Shown: in pieces, positions 26,202 to 34,329 of the stretch | Position numbering within the stretch: the first letter of the stretch is position 1 | How the letters are laid out: each line of letters begins with the position of its first letter | NCBI GenBank assembly: GCA_017883135.1 | Contig: JADGOE010000001.1 | Coordinates: 36,680 to 100,679 of the forward strand | Origin: Acidimicrobiales bacterium | GTDB lineage: Bacteria > Actinomycetota > Acidimicrobiia > Acidimicrobiales > RAAP-2 | Direction of reading: 5' to 3' | Length of the DNA: 64,000 nucleotides | Notes under the pieces: generated by a model | The model's input: only the letters and a program-made list of their open reading frames with translations | Told to the model about the DNA's origin: nothing | Database searches by the model: none | Translations under genes and position numbers: made by a program

Positions 26202-26382
26202 AACCTCGGCCGCGTAGCTGACACATCCGGTCGGCAACTCGGGTTGTCCTTGGCGACAACCCTGCCTGCTCCCGGGCTCCGGACCTACCGGAGAGAGCCC
26301 GCGAGCACTGGTGCCGCGAAGCCGACCGGCATGTCGACGAGCGCAGCCGGCAGCGCGATCGGAACGCTTATGCTGCTCTCTG

Positions 26383-27045
26383 ATGACCGACGCAACCGTG
26401 GGCCGCCGGGACCGCAAGCGCCTCGCCACCCGAAATGCCATACGGACAGCAGCCCTGAGACTCTTCATGGACCGGGGCTTCGACGCCGTATCGGTGGAGG
26501 AGGTCGCCGAAACCGTTGACCTCTCCGTCCGCACCGTTTACCGGTACTTCCCCACCAAAGAGGACCTTGTCCTCGCAGACCTCGCTGACCGCCTGGCCGA
26601 GCTCCTCGATGTCATCGACCGGCAACCCGGCGGCACCACTATCGGCGAGATGCTCAAGGTGGCAACTGTCGAGTGGGCGAGCAACTCCCGCGAGCAGCTG
26701 TTGCTTCGGTCCGAAGCGGCACTCATCGTCGCAACGCCCGCCCTGCTCGCTCGGCTCCTCCAGATGATGGCCCAATTCGAACAGCCCGTCTGCGCCCGCT
26801 TCGCCGAGCGCAGCGGCCATCCGACCACCGACCTCGACCTATGCCAACTGGCGGCCCTGTACTGCGCCACCATCCGCATCGTCGTCCGAGAATGGGCAGC
26901 CGGCAACGTCACCAACGACATCATCGACTTCGGCCTGACCGCGGTCGAGGCACTCGAGCTCCTGCCGGCCGCAAACCTGCCGGCCGCAAACCTGCCGGCC
27001 GCAAGCCTGCCAACAGAGCGGACCAAGTCGGGTCCCGCTGACTGA
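26383..27045 (+). CDS. TetR family transcriptional regulator
   Basis: About 220 aa. The N-terminal helix-turn-helix region reads TRNAIRTAALRLFMDRGFDAVSVEEVAETVDLSVRTVYRYFPTKEDL, a textbook TetR DNA-binding domain. The ligand-binding half resembles the TetR_C actinobacterial type and gives no hint of the effector. The start at 26383 is preceded by TATGCT (26369-26374) with no ribosome site, consistent with a leaderless mRNA. The C-terminus carries LPAANLPAANLPAASLP, encoded by three near-identical 15-base repeats, so its length may vary between strains. It may control the neighbouring alpha/beta hydrolase gene or itself. Confidence 0.9.
   Translation: MTDATVGRRDRKRLATRNAIRTAALRLFMDRGFDAVSVEEVAETVDLSVRTVYRYFPTKEDLVLADLADRLAELLDVIDRQPGGTTIGEMLKVATVEWASNSREQLLLRSEAALIVATPALLARLLQMMAQFEQPVCARFAERSGHPTTDLDLCQLAALYCATIRIVVREWAAGNVTNDIIDFGLTAVEALELLPAANLPAANLPAASLPTERTKSGPAD
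26962..27006 (+). repeat. Three tandem 15-bp repeats inside the TetR gene
   Basis: CTGCCGGCCGCAAAC occurs at 26962 and 26977, then with one change (CAAGC) at 26992. Each unit adds five residues (LPAAN/S) without shifting the frame. Confidence 0.9.
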
Positions 27046-27123
27046 CGACTGGCCCACTTGCAACCCGGGCCGATCGAATCGGGTGGGCCCGGCCTGTTCC
27101 ATCGGTGTGCTCTGATCTTCTGC

Positions 27124-28056
27124 ATGGACTATCGCCCGCTGCCCCAAGCACCAGAGTGGTTTCTGCGTGCGTTGACCGTCGATCAGAGCGATATCGAAGT
27201 CAGAGTGGATGGCTGCACCATCCATGCACTTGGGTGTGGGAAGCCAGGCGCACGTGGACTCGTCTTCGTCCACGGCGGAGGTGCCCACGCCCACTGGTGG
27301 ACGCACGTTGCCGCCACCTTCAGCCAGCAGTTCCGAGTGATCTCCCTCGACCTGTCCGGCCACGGGGACAGCGAGCACCGCTCGCGGTACTCGCTCGAGC
27401 AGTGGACTGAGGAAGTGATGACCGTGGCGGCAGCCGGGCAGATCAGTGGTCCGCCGGTCGTCATCGGGCACAGCATGGGCGGATTCGTAACGATCGCAAC
27501 AGCCGCACGTCACGCCGACCTGGTGAGCGGGGCGATCGTCTGCGATTCGCCAGTTGCGGAACCCGACCCTGAGATCGGGGCGTACCGCCTACGGGAGGCA
27601 TTCGGGCGTCCTCGGATCTATCCCAGTGTGGAAGAAGCGGTGGAACACTTTCGAACCGTACCGGCCCAAGAGCACTACCTCGACTACGTCATCGACCACG
27701 TGGCTCGCCGCTCGGTCCGCCCGGTGCCCGGCGGATGGCAGTGGAAGTTCGATCGAGAGGTCTTCGCACAGTTCGGCGGCGGCCTTCGTGGGGTCGCCCT
27801 CCCCTACCTCTCACGCGTGCGCTGCCGATTTGCCCTGCTCCGGTCCGAGCACGGACTCGTCACCGCCGATATCGGGCGATCCATGTACGACCACCTGGGC
27901 CGGGTCACACCGGTCATCGAGATCCCCGAGGCGGGACATCACCCAATGCTCGATCAACCCCTCATCCTGCTGACGGCCCTTCGCACGCTGCTCGCCGATT
28001 GGGAGCATTCGGAGCCGCGCCGAAGAGCGCCCGGGGACCTGCCTCCGCTTAGGTGA
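27124..28056 (+). CDS. Alpha/beta hydrolase
   Basis: 310 aa from the ATG at 27124. LVFVHGGGAHAHWW forms the oxyanion region, GHSMGG holds the nucleophile Ser117, and EIPEAGHHPMLDQP carries the catalytic His. The acid is probably an Asp or Glu after strand 6, near LLRSEHG. The cap between residues 150 and 220 is mostly helical, as in esterases, lactonases and epoxide or C-C hydrolases. The substrate cannot be told. It starts 78 bases after the TetR gene, so the regulator may control it. It converges on the acyl-CoA operon. Confidence 0.87.
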   Translation: MDYRPLPQAPEWFLRALTVDQSDIEVRVDGCTIHALGCGKPGARGLVFVHGGGAHAHWWTHVAATFSQQFRVISLDLSGHGDSEHRSRYSLEQWTEEVMTVAAAGQISGPPVVIGHSMGGFVTIATAARHADLVSGAIVCDSPVAEPDPEIGAYRLREAFGRPRIYPSVEEAVEHFRTVPAQEHYLDYVIDHVARRSVRPVPGGWQWKFDREVFAQFGGGLRGVALPYLSRVRCRFALLRSEHGLVTADIGRSMYDHLGRVTPVIEIPEAGHHPMLDQPLILLTALRTLLADWEHSEPRRRAPGDLPPLR

Positions 28057-28152
28057 GTGGCCGCCGTCGGTCAGGCCGGGGCACGCCGTTGCGGACGGCC
28101 ACCGGGCCACCGGTCTCCGAGGATCGGGGACCTGCCTCACCTCCGTTGGAGA

Positions 28153-28839
28153 TCACCTCCCCTTCGAGAGTGCGGTCCCGAGCTCATCGAGCTCGTTCGG
28201 TTCGATCGGGTACCGAGGCGGGTACTGCCTCTGCACCGTCTCGCCCAACATGGGTGACTCCGTGGGCTCCAGGGAGGTGGTCGCCCTCGCCAAGATGTGC
28301 AGCACCAGACGTATGAAGGTTCGTTCCGCTGGCTCCTCCTCGTCGAGTAGCGGGGCCGCCTCGATGACCCCCCTGCCGATCGACAGTTCGTGCGCACGCC
28401 AAAGGGTGCGTTGTTCCTCGCCTCGGCGCGCCCCCGTGTAACGCAGCCATGCACCGACATGCCTGCAGGAGCCGTCGGGCGTCGCGTCCTGCCGGTACAT
28501 GGCATCGCGGAGGTCGAGCACGAGGAATCCGTTCACCGCGCTCCACCATGCCGATCCGCCACCGGTTGCAGCTCCGCTCACGTCGACCACTCGCCCGCTG
28601 TCGATCTCCCATGCCAAAAAGTCGATGAGCGCGCGGCCGTAACCCGGAGCGGGAAGAGCTCCCCCCGGGTGGGCGTCGAAGAACCTCTCGAACGTCGATC
28701 TGCGTATCCGGGTCGGGAGCGAAAGAGCCTCCTCGAGCTCGGCTGTCGACCCGGGGAGAGGAGCCATGCCGGATCGACGTGTTGTCATGCCGTCACCGTT
28801 CCCAACGTTCCTCTCGTTCTGAGCCACGGCGATGTGCAT
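28153..28839 (-). CDS. Protein of unknown function at the end of the acyl-CoA operon
   Basis: 228 aa from the ATG at 28839, with GGGAG six bases upstream; a TTG two codons earlier is possible. I do not recognise a family. Visible features are a helical N-terminal half (TAELEEALSLPTRIRRSTFERFFDAHPGG), a glycine-rich loop (VSGAATGGGSAWWSAVNGF) followed by LDLRDAM, and a long helix near residues 165-185. No signal peptide or membrane helix is apparent. It follows another unknown gene after about 40 bases and is the last gene of the minus-strand unit that includes nitroreductase and acyl-CoA genes, which suggests an accessory role there. Confidence 0.6.
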   Translation of the reverse strand: MHIAVAQNERNVGNGDGMTTRRSGMAPLPGSTAELEEALSLPTRIRRSTFERFFDAHPGGALPAPGYGRALIDFLAWEIDSGRVVDVSGAATGGGSAWWSAVNGFLVLDLRDAMYRQDATPDGSCRHVGAWLRYTGARRGEEQRTLWRAHELSIGRGVIEAAPLLDEEEPAERTFIRLVLHILARATTSLEPTESPMLGETVQRQYPPRYPIEPNELDELGTALSKGR

Positions 28840-28880
28840 GTTCAACTCCCATCAGCGTGCGGGTGTCGGGGCGGCGTTGA

Positions 28881-29255
28881 TCAGCTGATCGATGCCGGCC
28901 CTTGCATGAATATGCCGTTGTGGATGAGGAATCCCCGCAACCTGTTGGCGGCCACGAGAGCCTCGTGCCCGGCCAGTCCCAGGCTTCCTACATAGCCCTC
29001 GATGTTCTCCTCGGCCCGTCGCCGGCCCTTGGCACTGATCGCGGTGTCACCCGACGTGGTCGTACGCAGGCACTCGGCTACCAGAGCATCAGGCTCCTTG
29101 CCTGTGAATTCGCACAGTCCGACCAGGAGATCGAGCAGGCCGGCGCGCTCGCACGCAGGCGCCGAGCTCAGCCCTGGGCTGTCGAGCCAGCGCCGAACCG
29201 ACGCGAAGCCGTCCAGCTGGGGGCGTGCGCCTCCCGTGCCGGCCGGCACCGTCAT
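28881..29255 (-). CDS. Small helical protein, possibly a recombinase core-binding domain remnant
   Basis: 124 aa. The ATG overlaps the nitroreductase stop (ATGA), so it is translationally coupled. The sequence SVRRWLDSPGLSSAPACERAGLLDLLVGLCEFTGKEPDALVAEC is reminiscent of the N-terminal SAM-like (core-binding) domain of tyrosine recombinases. No catalytic domain with the R...H-x-x-R...Y residues follows. It could be a recombinase fragment captured by the operon or an independent helical DNA- or protein-binding module. The tail RRRAEENIEGYVGSLGLAGHEALVAANRLRGFLIHNG also fits that domain. Function unknown. Confidence 0.55.
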   Translation of the reverse strand: MTVPAGTGGARPQLDGFASVRRWLDSPGLSSAPACERAGLLDLLVGLCEFTGKEPDALVAECLRTTTSGDTAISAKGRRRAEENIEGYVGSLGLAGHEALVAANRLRGFLIHNGIFMQGPASIS

Positions 29256-30037
29256 TCCGGTAGCCCGTACATGCGGGACAGCATCCGCACCTCCTGGGCC
29301 CGATACGGAAACGGTGCCGGGGCCTGGATCATTCCTTCGCGCTTGAGGTACTCGGTCACCTCCAGATCCTCGTGCCAGGGCTCATTGCAGTCGCCTTCGA
29401 AGAAGAGGTTCGACAGCGGCCGCCGGGGCCGCTGTCCGCCGGCCTCGGGCTCTTCGGCCGGGTAGCCGACCAGCTGGAGCCAGACCGGCACCCAGGTGTC
29501 GGGCACGTGGAGCAGTTCCTTTACCTGATCAGCCGCGGTGAAGGCGTGCAGACAGGTCCCGAGCCCCTGGTCCACGGCGGCGTTCACGGCATTGCAGATG
29601 GCGATGCCGGTCTCCACGCAGCCCATGAACATGAGCGCCATCTGGTTGTCGGCGATCGGCTTGAGGACCTGGGGCCATACCAGATCATCGACGTACGCCT
29701 TCGACCACCCGTGGGAGGGCGGCAGGACGTGCAGGTCGACCAGCTCGTTGAGGCGCTCCTGCGCGCCGTTGATGTACTCAAGGTCGAAATACCACAGGAT
29801 GTAGGTCGGTGCCAGGTCGAGGTCGGCTGTCGTCGTCGGGTTCCGCAAGGCAGCGCGGGTCTCCTCGTCGAGGTCGTCCCGGTGCACGACGATTGCCCGC
29901 GGATAGTCGGCATTCATCGAGCGCGAAGCGCGATTGGCCGCCTCCAGCATCACCTGGATCTTGGAACGCTCCACCGGCTTCCATGGTTTGAAGAACCGGA
30001 TACTCCGCCTCGTCCCCACAACTTGGTTGAACTCCAT
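29252..30037 (-). CDS. Nitroreductase family flavoprotein
   Basis: 261 aa. GTRRSIRFFKPWKPVERSKI is the N-terminal FMN-binding signature with two arginines, and DQGLGTCLHAFTAADQVKELLHVPDTWVPVWLQLVGYPAEEP is the C-terminal core of the family. The middle (residues 95-130) has an insertion relative to short nitroreductases. Such NAD(P)H-FMN enzymes reduce nitro groups, quinones or enones, or dehydrogenate substrates; the true substrate is unknown. It lies 49 bases behind the thiolase-like gene and overlaps the next gene by four bases, so it is part of the acyl-CoA operon and may act on an intermediate of the same pathway. Confidence 0.88.
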   Translation of the reverse strand: MEFNQVVGTRRSIRFFKPWKPVERSKIQVMLEAANRASRSMNADYPRAIVVHRDDLDEETRAALRNPTTTADLDLAPTYILWYFDLEYINGAQERLNELVDLHVLPPSHGWSKAYVDDLVWPQVLKPIADNQMALMFMGCVETGIAICNAVNAAVDQGLGTCLHAFTAADQVKELLHVPDTWVPVWLQLVGYPAEEPEAGGQRPRRPLSNLFFEGDCNEPWHEDLEVTEYLKREGMIQAPAPFPYRAQEVRMLSRMYGLPE

Positions 30038-30086
30038 CGAGTTGTCCTCCCTCGCGGCCAGTCGCCCGCTCTCTGTACCCTCGTGC

Positions 30087-31382
30087 TCAATTGGAAAGAA
30101 TCGTGATCACCGTCGCCGCGGCATCGCTGCCGATGAATCCACCTCCGTTCTCCGCCAGGGCCACCTGTGCCCCGACCACTTGGCGTGCACCTGCCCGTCC
30201 GCGTAGCTGGTCCACCAGCTCGACCAGCTGCCCGCATCCGGTGGCGCCGATGGGATGGCCGCGCGACAACAGGCCCCCGCTCGGGTTGACCGGGACCCGG
30301 CCCCCCAGGGTGGTCGCGCCCGAGGCCAGAAGTCTGGGACCGTCGCCGGGCGCACACAGCCCCAGCTCCTCATAGAGGAGCAGCTCGGCGGTGGCTGCGG
30401 CGTCGTGGAGCTCGACTACATCAAGGTCCTCGGGCCCGATCCCGGCGAGTTCGTACGCGCGCTGGGCGGCCCGCTCGGCCACGCCGGCTTCCTCGAGCCT
30501 GCGGTCACGTCCCGACAACAACACCGAGGCCCGCACCGTCACCGCGGGAACCCCCAACCTCCGCGCCGCGTCCGAGGACGCCAGCACCACGGCCGCCGCC
30601 CCGTCCGCAATGGGTGAGCACATGAGCACGGTAAGGGGTGGGGACACCGTGCGGCTCGCGAGCACTTCTTCGATGGTGACCGGCCGACGGTACTGGGCCT
30701 TGGGGTTGGCCTCCGCGTGCCGGTGGTTCTTCACCGAGACCGCTGCTAGGTCCTCGACGGTACCGCCGGTCCGGGCCAGGTAGTGCTCGGTCATCTTGGC
30801 GTAGACGTCCATGAACGCCGAATGCTCGACGGTGTCGTTTCCCGCGCTCCCCCCGACCGCGGTGCCGCCGATTCCCACAGATGGGGCGGGCGGAGCCGCG
30901 GAGCCATCGGTCGGCGCAGGGGGACCGTGCCAGCCCAACAGCACCGCCGAGAGCATCTCGCGCGCCGCGGGGAAGTCCTCGAGGTCGAGGGCCGTGCCAA
31001 TAGCTGCCAAGGAGCGCATCTTTTCAGGGTGGGTGAGCTTCTCGGCGCCTACGGCCAGGGCGATGTCGACCGACCCTGATGCAACGGCCAACCAGGCCAC
31101 GTGGAAAGCACTCGACGACGACGCACACGCGTTCTCGACGTCCACGATCGGAGCGCCGAGGAGCCCGGTATGGTGCAGCGCGGAGTGCCCCCGGATCATC
31201 TCCTGCGCCTGCAGGATCCCCCCGACGGCGTTGCCGAAGGCCACGAAGCCCACCTCGGCGGGAGCGGTCTGCGCGTCGGCGATGGCCTCGGCGACGGCTT
31301 CCTCAGTGAGCGAGCGAACACTGCGGTCGGGGAACTTCCCGAAGGACGTCATTCCGGCCCCGACCACCTTCACCTCACGCAT
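30087..31382 (-). CDS. Thiolase-like protein (lipid-transfer/SCP-x thiolase type)
   Basis: 431 aa. The nucleophilic Cys86 sits in DVENACASSSSAFHVAW. The C-terminal His motifs are VVELHDAAATAELL and NPSGGLLSRGHPIGATG, the variant found in the SCP-x/acetyl-CoA acetyltransferase-like lipid-transfer group. In these proteins HDA replaces the NEAFA of canonical thiolases, as seen in steroid side-chain enzymes such as Ltp2-like aldolases and FadA5 relatives. It probably cleaves or condenses a bulky acyl-CoA. An insertion rich in G, A and P (about 150-180) is odd. It overlaps the acyl-CoA synthetase gene by eight bases. No partner DUF35/OB-fold protein, which many of these need, is next to it. Confidence 0.88.
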   Translation of the reverse strand: MREVKVVGAGMTSFGKFPDRSVRSLTEEAVAEAIADAQTAPAEVGFVAFGNAVGGILQAQEMIRGHSALHHTGLLGAPIVDVENACASSSSAFHVAWLAVASGSVDIALAVGAEKLTHPEKMRSLAAIGTALDLEDFPAAREMLSAVLLGWHGPPAPTDGSAAPPAPSVGIGGTAVGGSAGNDTVEHSAFMDVYAKMTEHYLARTGGTVEDLAAVSVKNHRHAEANPKAQYRRPVTIEEVLASRTVSPPLTVLMCSPIADGAAAVVLASSDAARRLGVPAVTVRASVLLSGRDRRLEEAGVAERAAQRAYELAGIGPEDLDVVELHDAAATAELLLYEELGLCAPGDGPRLLASGATTLGGRVPVNPSGGLLSRGHPIGATGCGQLVELVDQLRGRAGARQVVGAQVALAENGGGFIGSDAAATVITILSN

Positions 31383-32946
31383 GACCCTCCTTTGGGCTTG
31401 TCGCCCCAGCGGGTTGTCGGTCCCACGTCTGCGGCGTGACCCCCCGCTCCTTCAACGCGGCGTACCGGATCCGCTGGGTGCCGGTCTTCGGAAGCTCGCC
31501 GACGATCTCAACGTAACGCGGTATGGCATAGCGGGCCATCTTCCCCCCGCAGTAGTCGACGAGCTCCTGTGGATCGATGTGCTCCGCCGGGTTCGGCACC
31601 ACCACCACCTTGACCTCGTCCTCACCAAGTTCCGAGCGGACCGCGTGGGCGGCCGACTCGTGCACCTGGGGGTGTGCGTTGACGACCGTCTCGATCTCCC
31701 ACGCCGAGATGTTCTCCCCGAGCCGGCGGATCGATTCCTTCTTGCGGCCCTGGTAGTAGAAGAACCCGTCCCCGTCGTAGCTGGCCAAGTCCCCCGTGCG
31801 GAACCAACCGTCGCGGTAGGCGGCCTCGGTCGCCTCGGGCAGGCCGTGGTAGTGGGTGAGCTGCCCTTGGGGATGGCGGAAGGTCAGCTCGCCCACAACG
31901 CCGGGACCGACCGGCTCGCCTCGATCGTCGACGACGGCGAAGTCGACGCCTGCCACCGGTTTGCCCATCGAGCCCACCCTGCCCTCGGTGTTCACCAGAA
32001 TGCCGGGCGCATCCACCATGCCGAACCACTCGATGATCTGCACCCCGAAGCGACGTTGGAAGGCTTCCCAGCGATCGGGAGGGCAACCGGCGGACAGCAC
32101 CACGCGCACCGGGTTGTCGCCGTCGTCGCTACGTTCGGGCTGCTTCATAAGGATGGAGATCATCCCTCCCAGCGTGTTGCACTCCACCGCCTCGTAGCGG
32201 CGGCACTCGTCGAAGAAGCGCGACCCGCTGAAGCGTTCCCCGAGGGCGAATCGGGTGTCGAGGATGATGGACCCTGTCATCGACACGAAGAGGGCGTTGC
32301 CGTGGAAGAGGGGAAGTGGCGTGTACATGGTCTCGCCGGGCTGGATGCCGAGGGCACCGAGGACCGTCCCGATCGGCGAGGAGTCGTAGCGGGTGGTGAC
32401 CACCCCTTTGGGCGGGCCGGTAGTCCCCGAGGTGTAGAGCATGGCGGCGCCGCTGACCGCTTCGGAGACGTCGGCGGTGGGCTCGGTGTCCGGCGCGCCC
32501 ATGAGACGCTCGATGCCCCAGTCGATGCCGCTGCCGGGGCCACCCCCGACGGCCACCGCCAGGCGCAGCTCGGGACAGTCCGCGCGCACTGCCTGCAGGG
32601 CATCACGCAGTTCGTCGCCCACGATGATGGCCACGACTCCCGAATCGCCCAGGATGTGTCGCAACGTGGCTCCCCGCTGGGCGGTGTTCACCGGAACGGG
32701 GCCAGCGCCGATGAATAGCAGGCCGAAGTAGGCCCAGATGAACTCCGGACAGTTGCCGAGCATGAGCGCGACGTGGTCACCCGGCTTCACTCCGAGCTCC
32801 AGCCAGCCATTGGCGGCGCGCTGGATGTTGGAGAGCACTTCACTCCAGCGGACACTGGTGTCCTTCCACTTGAGCCACACCTCGTCGGGGTGGGCCGCTG
32901 CGCGCTGGCGCAGTAGCTGCTCGATCAGTGACTGGGTGCGTGCCAT
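31375..32946 (-). CDS. Acyl-CoA synthetase (AMP-binding, class I)
   Basis: 523 aa, with the full adenylate-forming layout. MLYTSGTTGPPKGVV is the phosphate-binding loop, EWFGMVDAPG the A5-like region (altered from YGxTE), GWFRTGDLASYDGDGFFYYQGRKKESIRRLGENIS holds the hinge and A8, and the C-terminal Lys fits PKTGTQRIRYAAL. The enzyme activates a carboxylic acid as its CoA thioester; the acid may be branched or ring-derived. The ATG is preceded by GGAGGT with nine bases. It lies 41 bases behind the acyl-CoA dehydrogenase gene and overlaps the thiolase-like gene, so activation, dehydrogenation and cleavage steps are encoded in one operon. Confidence 0.93.
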   Translation of the reverse strand: MARTQSLIEQLLRQRAAAHPDEVWLKWKDTSVRWSEVLSNIQRAANGWLELGVKPGDHVALMLGNCPEFIWAYFGLLFIGAGPVPVNTAQRGATLRHILGDSGVVAIIVGDELRDALQAVRADCPELRLAVAVGGGPGSGIDWGIERLMGAPDTEPTADVSEAVSGAAMLYTSGTTGPPKGVVTTRYDSSPIGTVLGALGIQPGETMYTPLPLFHGNALFVSMTGSIILDTRFALGERFSGSRFFDECRRYEAVECNTLGGMISILMKQPERSDDGDNPVRVVLSAGCPPDRWEAFQRRFGVQIIEWFGMVDAPGILVNTEGRVGSMGKPVAGVDFAVVDDRGEPVGPGVVGELTFRHPQGQLTHYHGLPEATEAAYRDGWFRTGDLASYDGDGFFYYQGRKKESIRRLGENISAWEIETVVNAHPQVHESAAHAVRSELGEDEVKVVVVPNPAEHIDPQELVDYCGGKMARYAIPRYVEIVGELPKTGTQRIRYAALKERGVTPQTWDRQPAGATSPKEGHA

Positions 32947-32987
32947 CTATCCGCTACCTCCGTGCCAGGGCCGGCGTGCCGACCGTC

Positions 32988-34238
32988 TTAGAGCGCATAG
33001 GAGTCGATCACGTGCCGTGCGCCCACCAGGCTGAGGAACTCGTTCACACCGTCCTCGATGAGCGCGGATCGGGTGTCCCGCAACAGCTTCTCGACGAAGA
33101 GCTCCTTTGCCAGACCCATCGCCCCGTGGACCTGCACGGCCTGGCTTGCCACTTGGAAGGCGGTCTCCGTGCACGTCACCTTGGCGGCGATGGCATGAGC
33201 GAGCCCCCCTGACCCGCCGCTCGCACCCTGGCCGCACATCACCGCGCGGGACAAGGCCCTGGCCTGCTCGACACGCACGAACATGGCGAAGAGCATTCCT
33301 TGGATCATCTGGTGCTCAACGATGGGCCTTCCGCCCTGGACCCGCACTTTTGCGTAGGCCAACGCCTCCTCGAAGGCGGCGCGTGCCGCGCCGGTGAAGA
33401 TGACGCTCATGCCCGTATTGGCCGTCGACAACGTCATCTCGTGCACCAGGGTGTAGATGTCGGGCCCGGCCAGCAGACAGTACCCGGGCACGCGCACCTC
33501 GTCGAAGATGATCTCGCCCTGATTGAGTGCCCGCTGGCCGTGCTTCTCGAGCGGGGGGCCCCGCTTCACCCCCGGCCGGTCGAGGGGAATGATCAGCACG
33601 GCCCCCCCGGCCATTCCCCGCTCGGGCTCGGCGGTGCAGAACAGCAGGGCATGGGTGGCGATGGATCCGTTCGAGACCCACGCCGACTTCTGGCCGCTCA
33701 CCACCCAGTCATCCCCGTCGCGTCGGGCCCGGCAGTTTCCGGATGCCTTGGGATCGGAGAAGACCGGTGTCCCCACCCCGAGACTGTCCGACCCATGGGT
33801 CGGCTCGGTGATCGCCCAACAGCCGATGTAGCGACCCTGCCGATCTTCGGCGTAGGGGATCACGATCTCGTCGATCAGTGCCTGGTTGCCGGTGAGTTGG
33901 CCCACTTCGGCCGCGGCGCGGAAGGGCATCCCCGCCACACCCAGGCTGATGGCCAGGTCGCAGGCACCCCAGCCCAGCTCTTCGTAGACGAGGTGCTGTC
34001 CGAGAGGGTCCACCTCGAGCCCGCCGGCCTGGCTGGGCAGGCCGGCAGCATGGTTGCCGAGCTCGTACCAGGCCCGGTACACGTCCCAGAGCCGTGAGTC
34101 CTCGGCGATCACCTCCTCGGCGCTGCACCTGTCGAGCTCGATGCTCGCGGGCCGCAGCACCTCGGCGGCGAACCGGTGGGTCTCGGTGCGGAGGGCCTCC
34201 CGCTCCGTACCGAGGTCGGGCGATAGTTCAGGGTACAT
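32988..34238 (-). CDS. Acyl-CoA dehydrogenase family protein
   Basis: 416 aa from the ATG at 34238, seven bases after GGAGG; a start at 34265 is possible but lacks this site. The N-terminal helical domain is followed by YIGCWAITEPTHGSDSLG, the FAD/substrate strand typical of the family, then WVVSGQKSAWVSNGSIATHALLF, and a C-terminal helical domain with QVHGAMGLAKELFVEKLLRDTRSALIEDGVNE. The position of the catalytic Glu (near ALIEDGVNEF) fits. It introduces an alpha-beta double bond in an acyl-CoA and passes electrons to ETF. It is the first gene of the minus-strand acyl-CoA operon and is divergent from cofD. Confidence 0.93.
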   Translation of the reverse strand: MYPELSPDLGTEREALRTETHRFAAEVLRPASIELDRCSAEEVIAEDSRLWDVYRAWYELGNHAAGLPSQAGGLEVDPLGQHLVYEELGWGACDLAISLGVAGMPFRAAAEVGQLTGNQALIDEIVIPYAEDRQGRYIGCWAITEPTHGSDSLGVGTPVFSDPKASGNCRARRDGDDWVVSGQKSAWVSNGSIATHALLFCTAEPERGMAGGAVLIIPLDRPGVKRGPPLEKHGQRALNQGEIIFDEVRVPGYCLLAGPDIYTLVHEMTLSTANTGMSVIFTGAARAAFEEALAYAKVRVQGGRPIVEHQMIQGMLFAMFVRVEQARALSRAVMCGQGASGGSGGLAHAIAAKVTCTETAFQVASQAVQVHGAMGLAKELFVEKLLRDTRSALIEDGVNEFLSLVGARHVIDSYAL

Positions 34239-34329
34239 TTCGTGGCCTCCGGTTCTTCGCGTCACCCGGCACCGGATGAGTAGGGTGAGAGTTGAATTGG
34301 ATCATGACCCCGCGCACGGTGGAGAGTCG

